Part shown: positions 55,182 through 64,000 of the stretch, piece by piece
Layout of the letters: each line of letters begins with the position of its first letter
How positions within the stretch are numbered: position 1 is the stretch's first letter
Source: Sepiola atlantica
Lineage: Eukaryota > Mollusca > Cephalopoda > Sepiida > Sepiolidae
DNA: 64,000 bases
Reading direction: 5' to 3'
Assembly: GCA_963556195.1 (NCBI GenBank)
Contig: OY744523.1
Location: forward strand, 80,550,497-80,614,496
Program-made: the position numbers and the translations under genes
Notes under the pieces: model-generated
The model's database searches: none
What the model was told of the DNA's origin: nothing
The model's input: the letters and a program-made list of their open reading frames with translations, nothing else

Positions 55182-55513
55182 GTTCAGATTTTAAATTTAT
55201 TCGATAACAGTAAAAACATAGCAAAAAGAAGAACGCACAGAGAGACGTCATTGGCATGCGTTTAACTATTTGAAAAAGGAAAGAATAATAAAACGTGCAT
55301 GCAGAGAGACGTTAAAAAATAAAATAGATAAGTAAATGGGGTAGGGGAGAAAATATGGATGAAGTGTAGAAAAAAGAAACAGTTTCTTTAAACAGGATCG
55401 CAATGGTGCAATAGATTGCAGTGTTTCAGGTAAACGCGCACCAATTACGTCTCTCTGTGCATTCTTCTTTTTCCTATGTTTTTACCGTTCTCGAATAAAT
55501 TTAAAATCTTCAC

Positions 55514-55557
55514 TTTTTCTGAAGACGTACGTTGATCCGAACGAAACCGGTAAAATC
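55514..55557 (+). ncRNA. Hammerhead-like ribozyme motif, right arm of element B
   Basis: CUGAAGA at 55519-55525 and GAAAC at 55543-55547. Helix II GUAC/GAAC has one mismatch. Helix III is the palindrome ACCGGU, followed by A (55552). Helix I is only UUU/AAA. Probably a weaker or decayed copy. Confidence 0.45.
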
Positions 55558-55674
55558 TCTCGTTTTCTTTGATGATTTTTTCCTGTATTTAAAAAAAAAA
55601 ATTTCCGTTTGTCTTTTTTCACACATCTTGTCTTTCACAGCATTTAATTTTTATGATATATCGTGCATTTTACC

Positions 55675-55712
<38 letters not shown>

Positions 55713-56186
55713 TATAGGGATTGTAAGATGTTTAACACTAGGCTTAATTGTAGTTTCGAAGTTGACATATTTTATATATTTTTTTATGTGTAATAAAATT
55801 ATATTAATGAAAAAATGGAATTAATATCTAATTGTTAAATATATATACTTTTTATTATTCTACTAGCAACACAATTATAGAATATTAATCACCATGAAAT
55901 ATACGCCATTGGTTAAGAATGATGTGATGAGTCACATGATCTTCAGAAGTCGTAAATTCCATATTTTCATTTTTTCTGAAAGTAAATATAATTTGTTACT
56001 TCCAATTTTCTGCTTCTTATTGTATTTAATACTGTTATACAAACATGTTAAATGATTGATGGTTATTTATTAACAATCTTAATGCTAAAAATCATTTGTA
56101 ATAACATCATTTCTAAATGTTTCAGATAGTGTTTTCTAGCATTTTTCATGCTTGATAATCACTATTACATCTCATTTTAATAAGTG

Positions 56187-56244
56187 ATTTTTCTTCCCTT
56201 TGTTATTATGCTTAAATAAGCATAATAACAAAGGGAAGAAAAAT
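56187..56244. repeat. Perfect 28-bp inverted repeat with 2-base loop
   Basis: ATTTTTCTTCCCTTTGTTAT and the next eight bases are exactly mirrored after AA at 56215-56216. Confidence 0.9.
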
Positions 56245-56689
56245 TCTTAACATCTCAATCTTAGTGGTAAATCGCTTCATCTTAAAGCCAACAAAGGAGT
56301 TAACTGGTGCAAAATATTCAAAAGTATAGTTATTCTAATGCAAATAAATCTGATGCAGTTTACGTGATTAAATCATTTACTTTGATCTTTTTTAGAGTTT
56401 AATTTACATTCATTTACATTTTTTAATGATTTCATTCATTTACGTTGTTCGTTTTATTTATCCCTATAAAAAATGTCATTCCTCTACAATTTGTAAATAA
56501 TTAAAAAAAACATTGAACACAATGAAAATGCAGTAACATAACATTTTTATAATGACATTAATACTTTTTAATCTATTTTACATTAAGATATTTTTATTCA
56601 GTGTTTTATGTTTACGAATATCATTGAAATAGGCATTTTTTTTATTAGTGTTATTTTCTCAAAAATTCAAATATGTTTTTTTTAATTAT

Positions 56690-56815
56690 CTATTATTATA
56701 TAAAAGCTGAGGTAATCAACGTTTGTTTCCCTAACGATTTTTCCTTTATATTTTAATCACACAGAATACATGTTAAAATATTCCTTGGTTTTGGGATTGA
56801 GTTATGTTTAAAAAA
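56690..56815 (+). repeat. Dispersed repeat, copy 1
   Basis: Matches 58185-58310: TATTATATAAAAGCTGAG versus ATTATACTAAAGCTGAG, then ACTTTAATCACAC-type words, ATACATG(T/C)TAAAATAT, and GGATTGAGTTATGTTT versus GGATGGAGTTATGTTT. Confidence 0.75.
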
Positions 56816-57831
56816 TCCATTTTAATTGCTAGAATTTTATACAGTGTCTATCCACTTTCGCTTCCATCACCCCCCCCCCCTCGCTCTTTCTCTGTCTCTG
56901 TTTATTAACAGTCAAAGGTAATAAAACGAACTATAAAACCAAATATTGGAATAGTCCATTAGAAACAATAGGGAATATCATCACAAGTAATAATACTATT
57001 TGAGAGAGAGAGAGAAAGAGTGAACAGAAAGACTAATTTTGGATTTTGTCATTTTTTAAAAAAAATTTAACTCACTTTGCAAACCCACCTTTTTCTGATT
57101 CAAACAACGCGTCACATTTTCTCTAGTGGTTTACAAAACGAAAATGAAAATATAATTGAAAAGACAAGCAGGCTGTAAATTAGATTTTTAAATATTGTCT
57201 TTTGCTACAAATACATTCTGTAAATTATTTAAAAAAACAGTTAAAACTGAAGATGCCATCTAAAAATAAAGCAACAAGTAAATTAAATAAGTAGGTTTTG
57301 TCTTGATTCAAATCTTTGTCTTGGTAGTGTAATAAGTGGCATATTCAAAGCACCTGCATTCTGCTTTAATTGTTTGATAAAATTCAGTTATATTTTTATA
57401 GTTGTGAAAGATGCATGAATGTGGGAGAAAAAAGGGGCAATGTTTAGCATTGATGAAATACTGGAGATAAAATTCTGAAAAAAAAATGACAGATTTTATT
57501 AAATTAAATTTTTTTGACAAAACTTTTTACAAAATCTAAATTATTGTCTTGTAGAAAATTCCAACTCCGGAACTGCACTAGCAGACATGTTCTTCCTCCG
57601 TTGTTTCTATGTTGAATAAAATTATTGAATCTAATATTATAACTATTATAAGTAATTAAGTAATTTAATTCAATAAGACTTGAATTTCTCAATAATAAAA
57701 ACTCCCCAAGAACAACACATATTTAGTAACAGTCAAGTATTTATAAATTATGCAGTAATGTTTTCATTGGTAATTCAGTTCAGGTGACTTTACGGTCAGG
57801 TGTTCTCTCATCATATCTCTCTCACACACAC

Positions 57832-57894
<63 letters not shown>

Positions 57895-57956
57895 AAAAAA
57901 TGAAAATAATATTCCAACGTAATGAAAAAGGCAAATCAAAAATATTATTTATGTAT

Positions 57957-57998
57957 TCATCAACGTTTCGTCTATATTTCAAGACTTCCTCGGGATGA
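57957..57998 (-). ncRNA. Hammerhead motif with core substitution, left arm of element A
   Basis: Complement of the right-arm ribozyme, but the core reads CCGAGGA (57993-57987) instead of CUGAGGA. The invariant U4 is therefore changed to C, which should abolish activity. Helices and GAAAC are otherwise kept. Confidence 0.65.
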
Positions 57999-58096
57999 TT
58001 GGTTTGAAGAAATAACACACAAGTACAAATATTTGAAAATACAAATAGACCAAACTTTTCAAATATTTGTACTTGTGTGTTATTTCTTCAAACTAA

Positions 58097-58138
58097 TCAT
58101 CCTGAGGAAGTCTTGAAATATAGACGAAACGTTGATGA
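58097..58138 (+). ncRNA. Type I hammerhead ribozyme, right arm of element A
   Basis: Helix I UCAUC (58097-58101) pairs with GAUGA (58134-58138). The core CUGAGGA is at 58102-58108, with a bulged A at 58109. Helix II GUCU (58110-58113) pairs with AGAC (58122-58125) around an 8-base loop. GAAAC is at 58126-58130, and helix III is the palindrome ACGU (58129-58132). Predicted cleavage is after GUU (58133). All conserved positions (CUGANGA, GAAA, UH) are in register with the three helices. The two-base-pair helix III without a loop suggests it would work best as a dimer, as reported for some Penelope-like element hammerheads. Confidence 0.72.
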
Positions 58139-58184
58139 ATACATAAATAATATTTTTGATTTGCCTTTTTTCATTTTCCATATG

Positions 58185-58310
58185 TATATTATACTAAAGC
58201 TGAGCCAATTAACGTTTTCCTTAAGGCTTTTTTCCTATATACTTTAATCACACGTAATACATGCTAAAATATATTTTAGTGCTGGGATGGAGTTATGTTT
58301 GATTTTTTTT
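58185..58310 (+). repeat. Dispersed repeat, copy 2
   Basis: Partner of 56690-56815. A word GGGGCGTTGCCCGGGG (near 58537) about 220 bp downstream may mark the other end of the same repeat family. Confidence 0.7.
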
Positions 58311-60409
58311 TTTGTTTTAATTAACCGTAATTTGTAATTAACTGAATAAGTCACTCATCTATCTAGCCCTCTCACTCTAACACTCTCTAATATTTCTTAA
58401 TGTCGCTGTGAGCAACTCTTTTTTCCAGCTAATTTACACACTAGTTTGTACACACCATAGACACGTATGTAAATTAGATAGCAAAATAATAGGCCGCTTT
58501 ACTTCTATATGATCCACTATCAAGGATTATGCATAGGGGCGTTGCCCGGGGAAATCAAAGAACCCAAGAAACTCATCTCTGAACCCCATATCAATCTTTT
58601 CACTCCATTTTTTTTACTTAGTATTAATTGTAGTGTTAATCTTGCATTGTTTTAATTTCTGAATAATAATGAACAATTTAAACATTCATATTAATTCATA
58701 ACTATGAAAGAGCATCTATCCTTGCAGCAATACATTTTTTATGATTTTTTATGGGGTGTAATTGATTGTTGTATCTGTACACAAATACTGATAATATTTT
58801 ATATGTATGAAAAACAAAAGAATACATGCCACTCATTAACCCTAACCCAAACTGTAATTCTGGATTGCAATATGGGGGGGGGTAACGGTGCACATGCAGT
58901 GGGCATAACACAACTGGTAAAAATCAATTTACAGTCTAATGGACAGTTAAAAGTTAATTTCGCCCACAGATATCCTAGTCAGTCTCATCACAGACGAGAG
59001 CTCTTCAGGAAACAGGCAGTAAACCTATCCCCCTATGAAAGGAGGTGATAATGCCTGGGAGAATGGCCTCCCATTACCTTAGCAGCTGTGATGAATTGTT
59101 AATAACACAAAAGAGCTTTATTTCTTTATACCCTAACCCTAACCTAAAGTCCAGGTGGCAATACAAAAACAAAACAAAAAAAAGATGGAGATGGTGCACA
59201 CACACTATGCACAATCAAACCATAGATATAAAGTCTATATAGTCTAATGGACCATAAGATGTGAAATTTGTCTCAAAATAGCCAGTTCTGTTTCATCGGC
59301 ATTCTTCCATAAATGAGAACAATGCAGGCAACAGGCATTGAATACCAAAAAGAAGGAGGTAATGCATAGAAAGATGGCCTCCTGTGACCATTGCAGCTAT
59401 TTTCAAGTATGAAATCTATTTAAAGAAATAATTCATTGAATTGTCAGCAAAGCACAGGTATGCCTATTTTGAAAATTAATAATAATAATACTCGATCAGT
59501 AGCCGGTAGTAATATTTATGTTTGAATCTTTATAAACTAATAGTAAAACTAAAATCTATAGATAGAAATAACATCAAAATACGATGTAAATTTATTTTAC
59601 TTGTATACAAAAACAAACAATGTAATTTTGCATAGATTTGTGAGGTAACCTTTAAAAGAATGCAGTTGATTTAAAGGGTTCCGAAAAATGTTTGAAAATT
59701 AAATAAAACATTTTTGTCAAGAAAAATACTGAAAAAGATCATTGATAATTAAATTAAAAGTAAAATATAAAAACTGATTTTTTAATTTTGATATTGTGAG
59801 CTTTTGTCCGGTGGGATTTTGTCCGATGCTTCAGCATTGGAAAACTCTGGGAAAGGTTTTTAAAAAATGAAAAAAAAATACTTTTAACATTTTCAATGGC
59901 TTGGTGTGGAATTGAATTAGGTATAAATGAATTAGTGAAGTTAAAGATTTTTACGGCTCTGTGCGAGATGGCCGTCACTTGAATTCCACATGTGCGATTA
60001 CCTTTGGCGTCAGTTCTTCTTTGATTTTGAATTTCCGTGTTTAAACTAGTTGTAAAACAAAATTTCTAAAGATATAAAAGGTTGATTGGGATGAAGATAG
60101 AAGGAAATAAAATCAAAGACTAATAATAAAATAAAATGATTCTTGGTTATTAATATTATTGAAACCGTTTGGCAGTTCAGATGTTACATTTTCCTTCCAT
60201 TGACAAGACACAAATACACCCGGTGGACAAGAGATACAAAAAAAATGTGCTTAAAGGGATAGTAAGAATCCTAAAAATCTTTCAGTTGTAAAAAAAAAAA
60301 AACTATGTGAAAGACAGTTAAAATTTGCCAACATAAAAATGTAAGTGTATATATAGACCCGAAAACTAGCTCACCACATTGAGAACACTACTAAGAAAAT
60401 TAAGACTTT
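58311..60409. other. AT-rich region with a diverged duplication and telomere-like words
   Basis: Two diverged copies of about 155 bp (58938-59092 and 59243-59398) share TCTAATGGAC, a GGAGGT..TAATGC word and the (A)GATGGCCTCC/GAATGGCCTCC block. Telomere-like AACCCTAACCCAAAC near 58837 and ACCCTAACCCTAACCT near 59131. No gene recognised. Confidence 0.5.
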
Positions 60410-60840
60410 ATGATGTCCATGGCATTGAAGCTGCGATGGTTGCACACGGCGCACAATATCACCATATGTGCAGGCTCCAGTACAACAACACCAAACTACA
60501 GAGAGCATAGAAGAGAGCACTCAAGAAAGAAGGTCAGAGTGATGAGGAACAATCTTTATGCAAACGCACCAGGGCGCATTCACATTCGAGTACAGAGAAG
60601 GTTCCAGAAACTTGATTCTTCTGTGGACAACCTGCGGGGACTAATAGTTTTCAGAAAGCTGCAACATTCGAAATTGACAGATGGGTCCGTGCCTGTGCAA
60701 ACCTTCTTGGTGATACAGAACTGCTTGACTGTCTCAGTGATGGGGACATGGCTGCCATCATGATAAGACTCCAAGTGTACAGGCCTCATTTGTGAGAGAT
60801 GTCTGGTCTCTCGTTGGTGTAACAGAGGAGACGCGTTTTC
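60410..60840 (+). pseudogene. Degenerate coding fragment of unknown family
   Basis: Frames on the + strand give coding-like blocks in sequence: RVMRNNLYANAPGRIHIRVQ and RRFQKLDSSVDNLRGLIVFR, then, after a shift, FEIDRWVRACANLLGDTELL and DCLSDGDMAAIMIRLQVYRP. The composition is relatively GC-rich for this area. The blocks look like one former protein with at least one frameshift. I recognise no catalytic motif. It may belong to a mobile element. Confidence 0.4.
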
Positions 60841-61095
60841 AAATATAAGCTACTTGCCGTTACAATTAAAAAATGAGCACAACAGTAAAGACACTAAAAC
60901 TAATACCGTCTGAAGATGATTTGACGATTCAAATCGAAAGTACTTGCAAAAAAGAAAAAAGAATGGAAAAAGAAAGCCATGGATCATATTTACATCAATT
61001 TGACCGAAACATTAGATGGACAATTCGAAAAATTGAAATAATTAAAAAAAGTTGCACCAAACAAAACCACTCCGTGTTATTTAATAATGTTTGCC

Positions 61096-61099
<4 letters not shown>
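60841..61099. other. Short unique stretch before the (TA)n tract
   Basis: Nothing recognised. Confidence 0.5.
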
Positions 61100-61131
<32 letters not shown>

Positions 61132-61158
61132 TAATATATATATATATATATTTATATA

Positions 61159-61199
<41 letters not shown>

Positions 61200-61400
61200 T
61201 AATATATATATATATTAATATATATATATATATATTAATATATATATATATATATATATATTAATATATATATATATATATATATTAATATATATATATA
61301 TATATTAATATATATATATATATTAATATATATATATATATTAATATATATATATATATTAATATATATATATATATATATTAATATATATATATATAAT

Positions 61401-61434
<34 letters not shown>

Positions 61435-61483
61435 ATATATTAATATATATATATATATTAATATATATATATATATTAATATA
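61100..61483. repeat. (TA)n tract with regular TTAA interruptions, left side
   Basis: Alternating TA runs of 8 to 20 bases separated by TTAA. It abuts the left arm of the large palindrome. Confidence 0.95.
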
Positions 61484-61588
61484 TATGTGATTTTATGAAG
61501 GCTTACCAAAGCATTCCTTTCAAGACACCAATGATCACCATTAAAGATATTTTTTCTTACAAATACTATTTATTCAAATTAAATGTTT

Positions 61589-61645
61589 TTTCCTACACGT
61601 GTTTCACTACCAAGCAGTTACTTGCTTGGCAGATCATCAGGGAAA
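61589..61645 (-). ncRNA. Type I hammerhead ribozyme, left arm of element C
   Basis: Exact complement of the right-arm motif: CUGAUGA at 61640-61634, GAAAC and the ACACGUGU palindrome on the minus strand. Helix I UUUCC/GGAAA is at the ends. It points left, away from the palindrome centre. Confidence 0.78.
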
Positions 61646-63262
61646 TTAAATGTCTGGAATACTGGTTTCAACTGCCGACAAAACACAATGTGGCGTTGTA
61701 ATAGTTGAGGTCACTTAAGAAAAGAAGAGGAAAAAAATAAAAATAAAAATAAAAGTCAAACTTAAAAAGCAAGGAAGAACAACGGTAAGAAAAGAAAGTC
61801 CTAGAAAGGTCTTAGAAAAGTAGCTTGTGCATTATTTCTTCCACCAAGCCAACAAGCAAGTAGTCGGTCCCAAATACATTCAATAAAACCACAAAAACGG
61901 AACAATGTGCGATAATACACTTTCACGTTAGCTGAATAAATCCCCCCCCCCCCACACAATAAAACAAAAGAACTAAATCATTCAAGATACCGCTCACAAG
62001 TTACCATTCCAATCCAATGATAGTATGGGAATTCTAAATCCAACTTCTCACAAAGAAAAGTCAACACAAATGTTCGTCCGAGTTCAAAGAGTCTTATTTC
62101 AATTGTTGATTTATTACCCTTCGAAATAAACACATGACGAGTTGAATGTCAATCCTGCAGAAAACTCCCTTCCATCAAGAAAAAATCTTAATATAGAAAC
62201 TATTTATTCAAAATACTGTTTCTAAAAATATTTATTATTAAACCTATTCCCTATAGAAATTAATCATCTAGTGTCTGGGACGTCATTTTACATTTTGTGA
62301 AAATATCCTTCATTTAATTAACTGCCGAATTGTTATCGTTTTGTTGTTTAACGAAGCGAAAAAAGCCTATCCCGCAGAATTTGTTTTTAAAAAATTATTC
62401 ATATATCAAAAATAAACTGTTATTATAAAAAGGCCTTCTACGAAAATCTAGTTATTATTTTAAATCATTTAAAATATTTCCTTATAATAACAGTTTATTT
62501 TTGATATATGAATAATTTTTTAAAAACAAATTCTGCGGGATAGGCTTTTTTCGCTTCGTTAAACAACAAAACGATAACAATTCGGCAGTTAATTAAATGA
62601 AGGATATTTTCACAAAATGTAAAATGACGTCCCAGACACTAGATGATTAATTTCTATAGGGAATAGGTTTAATAATAAATATTTTTAGAAACAGTATTTT
62701 GAATAAATAGTTTCTATATTAAAATTTTTTCTTGATGGAAGGGAGTTTTCTGCGGGATTGACATTCAACTCGTCATGTGTTTATTTCGAAGGGTAATAAA
62801 TCAACAATTGAAATAAGACTCTTTGAACTCGGACGAACATTTGTGTTGACTTTTCTTTGTGAGAAGTTGGATTTAGAATTCCCATACTATCATTGGATTG
62901 GAATGGTAACTTGTGAGCGGTATCTTGAATGATTTAGTTCTTTTGTTTTATTGTGGGGGGGGGGGGGATTTATTCAGCTAACGTGAAAGTGTATTATCGC
63001 ACATTGTTCCGTTTTTGTGGTTTTATTGAATGTATTTGGGACCGACTACTTGCTTGTTGGCTTGGTGGAAGAAATAATGCACAAGCTACTTTTCTAAGAC
63101 CTTTCTAGGACTTTCTTTTCTTACCGTTGTTCTTCCTTGCTTTTTAAGTTTGACTTTTATTTTTATTTTATTTTTTTCCTCTTCTTTTCTTAAGTGACCT
63201 CAACTATTACAACGCCACATTGTGTTTTGTCGGCAGTTGAAACCAGTATTCCAGACATTTAA

Positions 63263-63319
63263 TTTCCCTGATGATCTGCCAAGCAAGTAACTGCTTGGTA
63301 GTGAAACACGTGTAGGAAA
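63263..63319 (+). ncRNA. Type I hammerhead ribozyme, right arm of element C
   Basis: Helix I UUUCC (63263-63267) pairs with GGAAA (63315-63319), five pairs flush with the core. The core CUGAUGA is at 63268-63274. Helix II (63276-63285 with 63292-63301) has ten pairs, including one G-U, closed by a 6-base loop, with a U-U mismatch at its base. GAAA is at 63303-63306. Helix III is the self-complementary ACACGUGU (63306-63313), with A at 63314 as the nucleotide before the predicted cleavage. Every invariant hammerhead position is present. A loopless palindromic helix III suggests dimeric action. Confidence 0.8.
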
Positions 63320-63527
63320 AAACATTTAATTTGAATAAATAGTATTTGTAAGAAAAAATATCTTTAATGGTGATCATTGGTGTCTTGAAAGGAATGCTTT
63401 GGTAAGCCTTCATAAAATCACATATAAATGCTCTGTACTCTGTAATCGAGTATCATCGAGCTTGTTTTTTATTGGAACAACCCCGGTCTTCACTGAATGA
63501 TCTATTTTATAAGTGAAAAATCTAAAT

Positions 63528-63768
63528 CTATATTAATATATATATATATATATATAAATATATATATATATATTAATATATATATATATATATATATTAA
63601 TATATATATATATATTAATATATATATATATATATATTAATATATATATATATATTAATATATATATATATATTAATATATATATATATTAATATATATA
63701 TATATATATATATATTAATATATATATATATTAATATATATATATATATATATATTAATATATATATA

Positions 63769-63804
<36 letters not shown>

Positions 63805-64000
63805 TATATATATATATTAATATATATATATATATATTAATATATATATATATATATTAATATATATATATATTAATATATATATATATTAATATATATA
63901 TATATTAATATATATATATATTAATATATATATATATTAATATATATATATATTAATATATATATATATTAATATATATATATATTAATATATATATATA
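63528..64000. repeat. (TA)n tract with regular TTAA interruptions, right side
   Basis: Same composition as 61100-61483. It runs off the end of the window. Confidence 0.95.

Larger units (their letters stand above)
55034..55709. mobile_element. (TA)n-flanked foldback element B with hammerhead-like motifs
   Basis: (TA)n at 55034-55066 and 55678-55709 lie outside two inverted arms (about 55067-55262 and 55435-55625, roughly 80-85 percent complementary by eye). Markers are AGACAAACGGAAAAAACAAA and GATCCGAACGAAACCGGTAA with their counterparts. The 170-bp centre has no coding frame. Each arm contains a hammerhead-like core pointing outward. Confidence 0.8.
55710..57846. other. AT-rich region without genes, one perfect hairpin and a dispersed repeat
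   Basis: A perfect hairpin lies at 56187-56244 (28-bp arms, 2-base loop). One copy of a dispersed repeat (56690-56815) recurs at 58185-58310. C10 and GA runs occur near 56870 and 57003. No coding frame of note. Confidence 0.55.
57847..58175. mobile_element. (TA)n-flanked foldback element A with hammerhead ribozymes
   Basis: (CA)n and (TA)n (57820-57890) precede two 119-bp arms (57921-58039 and 58056-58175) with a 16-base loop. The arms are nearly perfect complements. Each contains a hammerhead core near its middle, 5' to 3' away from the loop. No coding frame. Confidence 0.88.
61484..63427. mobile_element. Giant foldback element C: 945-bp arms, 53-base loop, hammerhead in each arm
   Basis: Arms 61484-62428 and 62482-63427 are almost perfect reverse complements over their whole length. 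Visible differences are only in homopolymer runs and a few bases, for example AATCCTGCAG versus the complement of CTGCGGGATT near 62152/62750. The loop is 62429-62481. Each arm carries a complete hammerhead near its outer end (61589-61645 minus, 63263-63319 plus). The outer ends run into (TA)n on the left, and about 105 bp of unique sequence then (TA)n on the right. No coding frame beyond a mirrored 68-codon ORF of no known family. Confidence 0.93.

Noticed and set aside
61495..63413. Mirrored 68-codon ORFs in the two arms of the large palindrome
   Set aside because: Identical because the arms are complementary. No known domain, and the frame overlaps the hammerhead, which better explains conservation.
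1..64000. CRISPR arrays, bacterial operons or ribosome binding sites
   Set aside because: The window is eukaryotic nuclear DNA with spliceosomal introns. The tandem arrays lack unique spacers between constant repeats.

Overview
This window is invertebrate nuclear DNA, most likely from a mollusc and plausibly a cephalopod. It is AT-rich and intron-rich, with long TA, CA and AAT microsatellites and many decayed retrotransposons of several clades. The phylum is inferred from overall character and was not tested by search.

The only intact host gene I can support is a CREBRF (CREB3 regulatory factor, related to Drosophila REPTOR) orthologue on the + strand. Its six coding exons are 6646-8005, 32286-32405, 34649-35045, 41132-41205, 41778-41930 and 51621-51775. 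All junctions are GT/AG, phases match at every junction, and the joined frame from the ATG at 6661 is 747 codons plus stop. At least one upstream exon is implied by the acceptor just before 6646. The introns (24.3, 2.2, 6.1, 0.6 and 9.7 kb) hold most of the window.

Layout: 1-6.6 kb lies upstream or in a 5' intron and carries a transposon-like unit with 370-bp inverted repeats around a broken gene (1164-3453) and a minus-strand non-LTR retrotransposon relic. Intron 1 (8.0-32.3 kb) holds a 31-bp tandem array, a Ty3/gypsy pol relic, a CR1/L2-like element with a PHD-finger ORF1, a Tx1/L1-like element, two copies of a repeat carrying a broken UCHL3-like ubiquitin hydrolase fragment, a minus-strand Ty3/gypsy element split between gag and pol, a possible Penelope-like fragment, a 1.3-kb foldback and a 24-bp tandem array. 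Intron 2 holds a 1.1-kb AAT/AGC array. Intron 3 has two foldbacks and an RT relic. Intron 5 has a 3.9-kb satellite with about 48-bp monomers in three alternating types, another copy of the same RT family and a deleted gypsy element.

Downstream of the gene (53-64 kb) the sequence is gene-poor. It is dominated by three foldback elements next to (TA)n tracts, the largest with 945-bp arms (61484-63427). Each arm carries the core of a hammerhead ribozyme pointing outward. In the 63.3-kb and 58.1-kb copies all three helices and the conserved core can be traced base by base. I consider this family of TA-associated foldbacks with outward-facing hammerheads the most interesting thing here. Hammerheads are known from Penelope-like retroelement terminal repeats, so these may be non-autonomous derivatives, but no reverse transcriptase is seen inside them.
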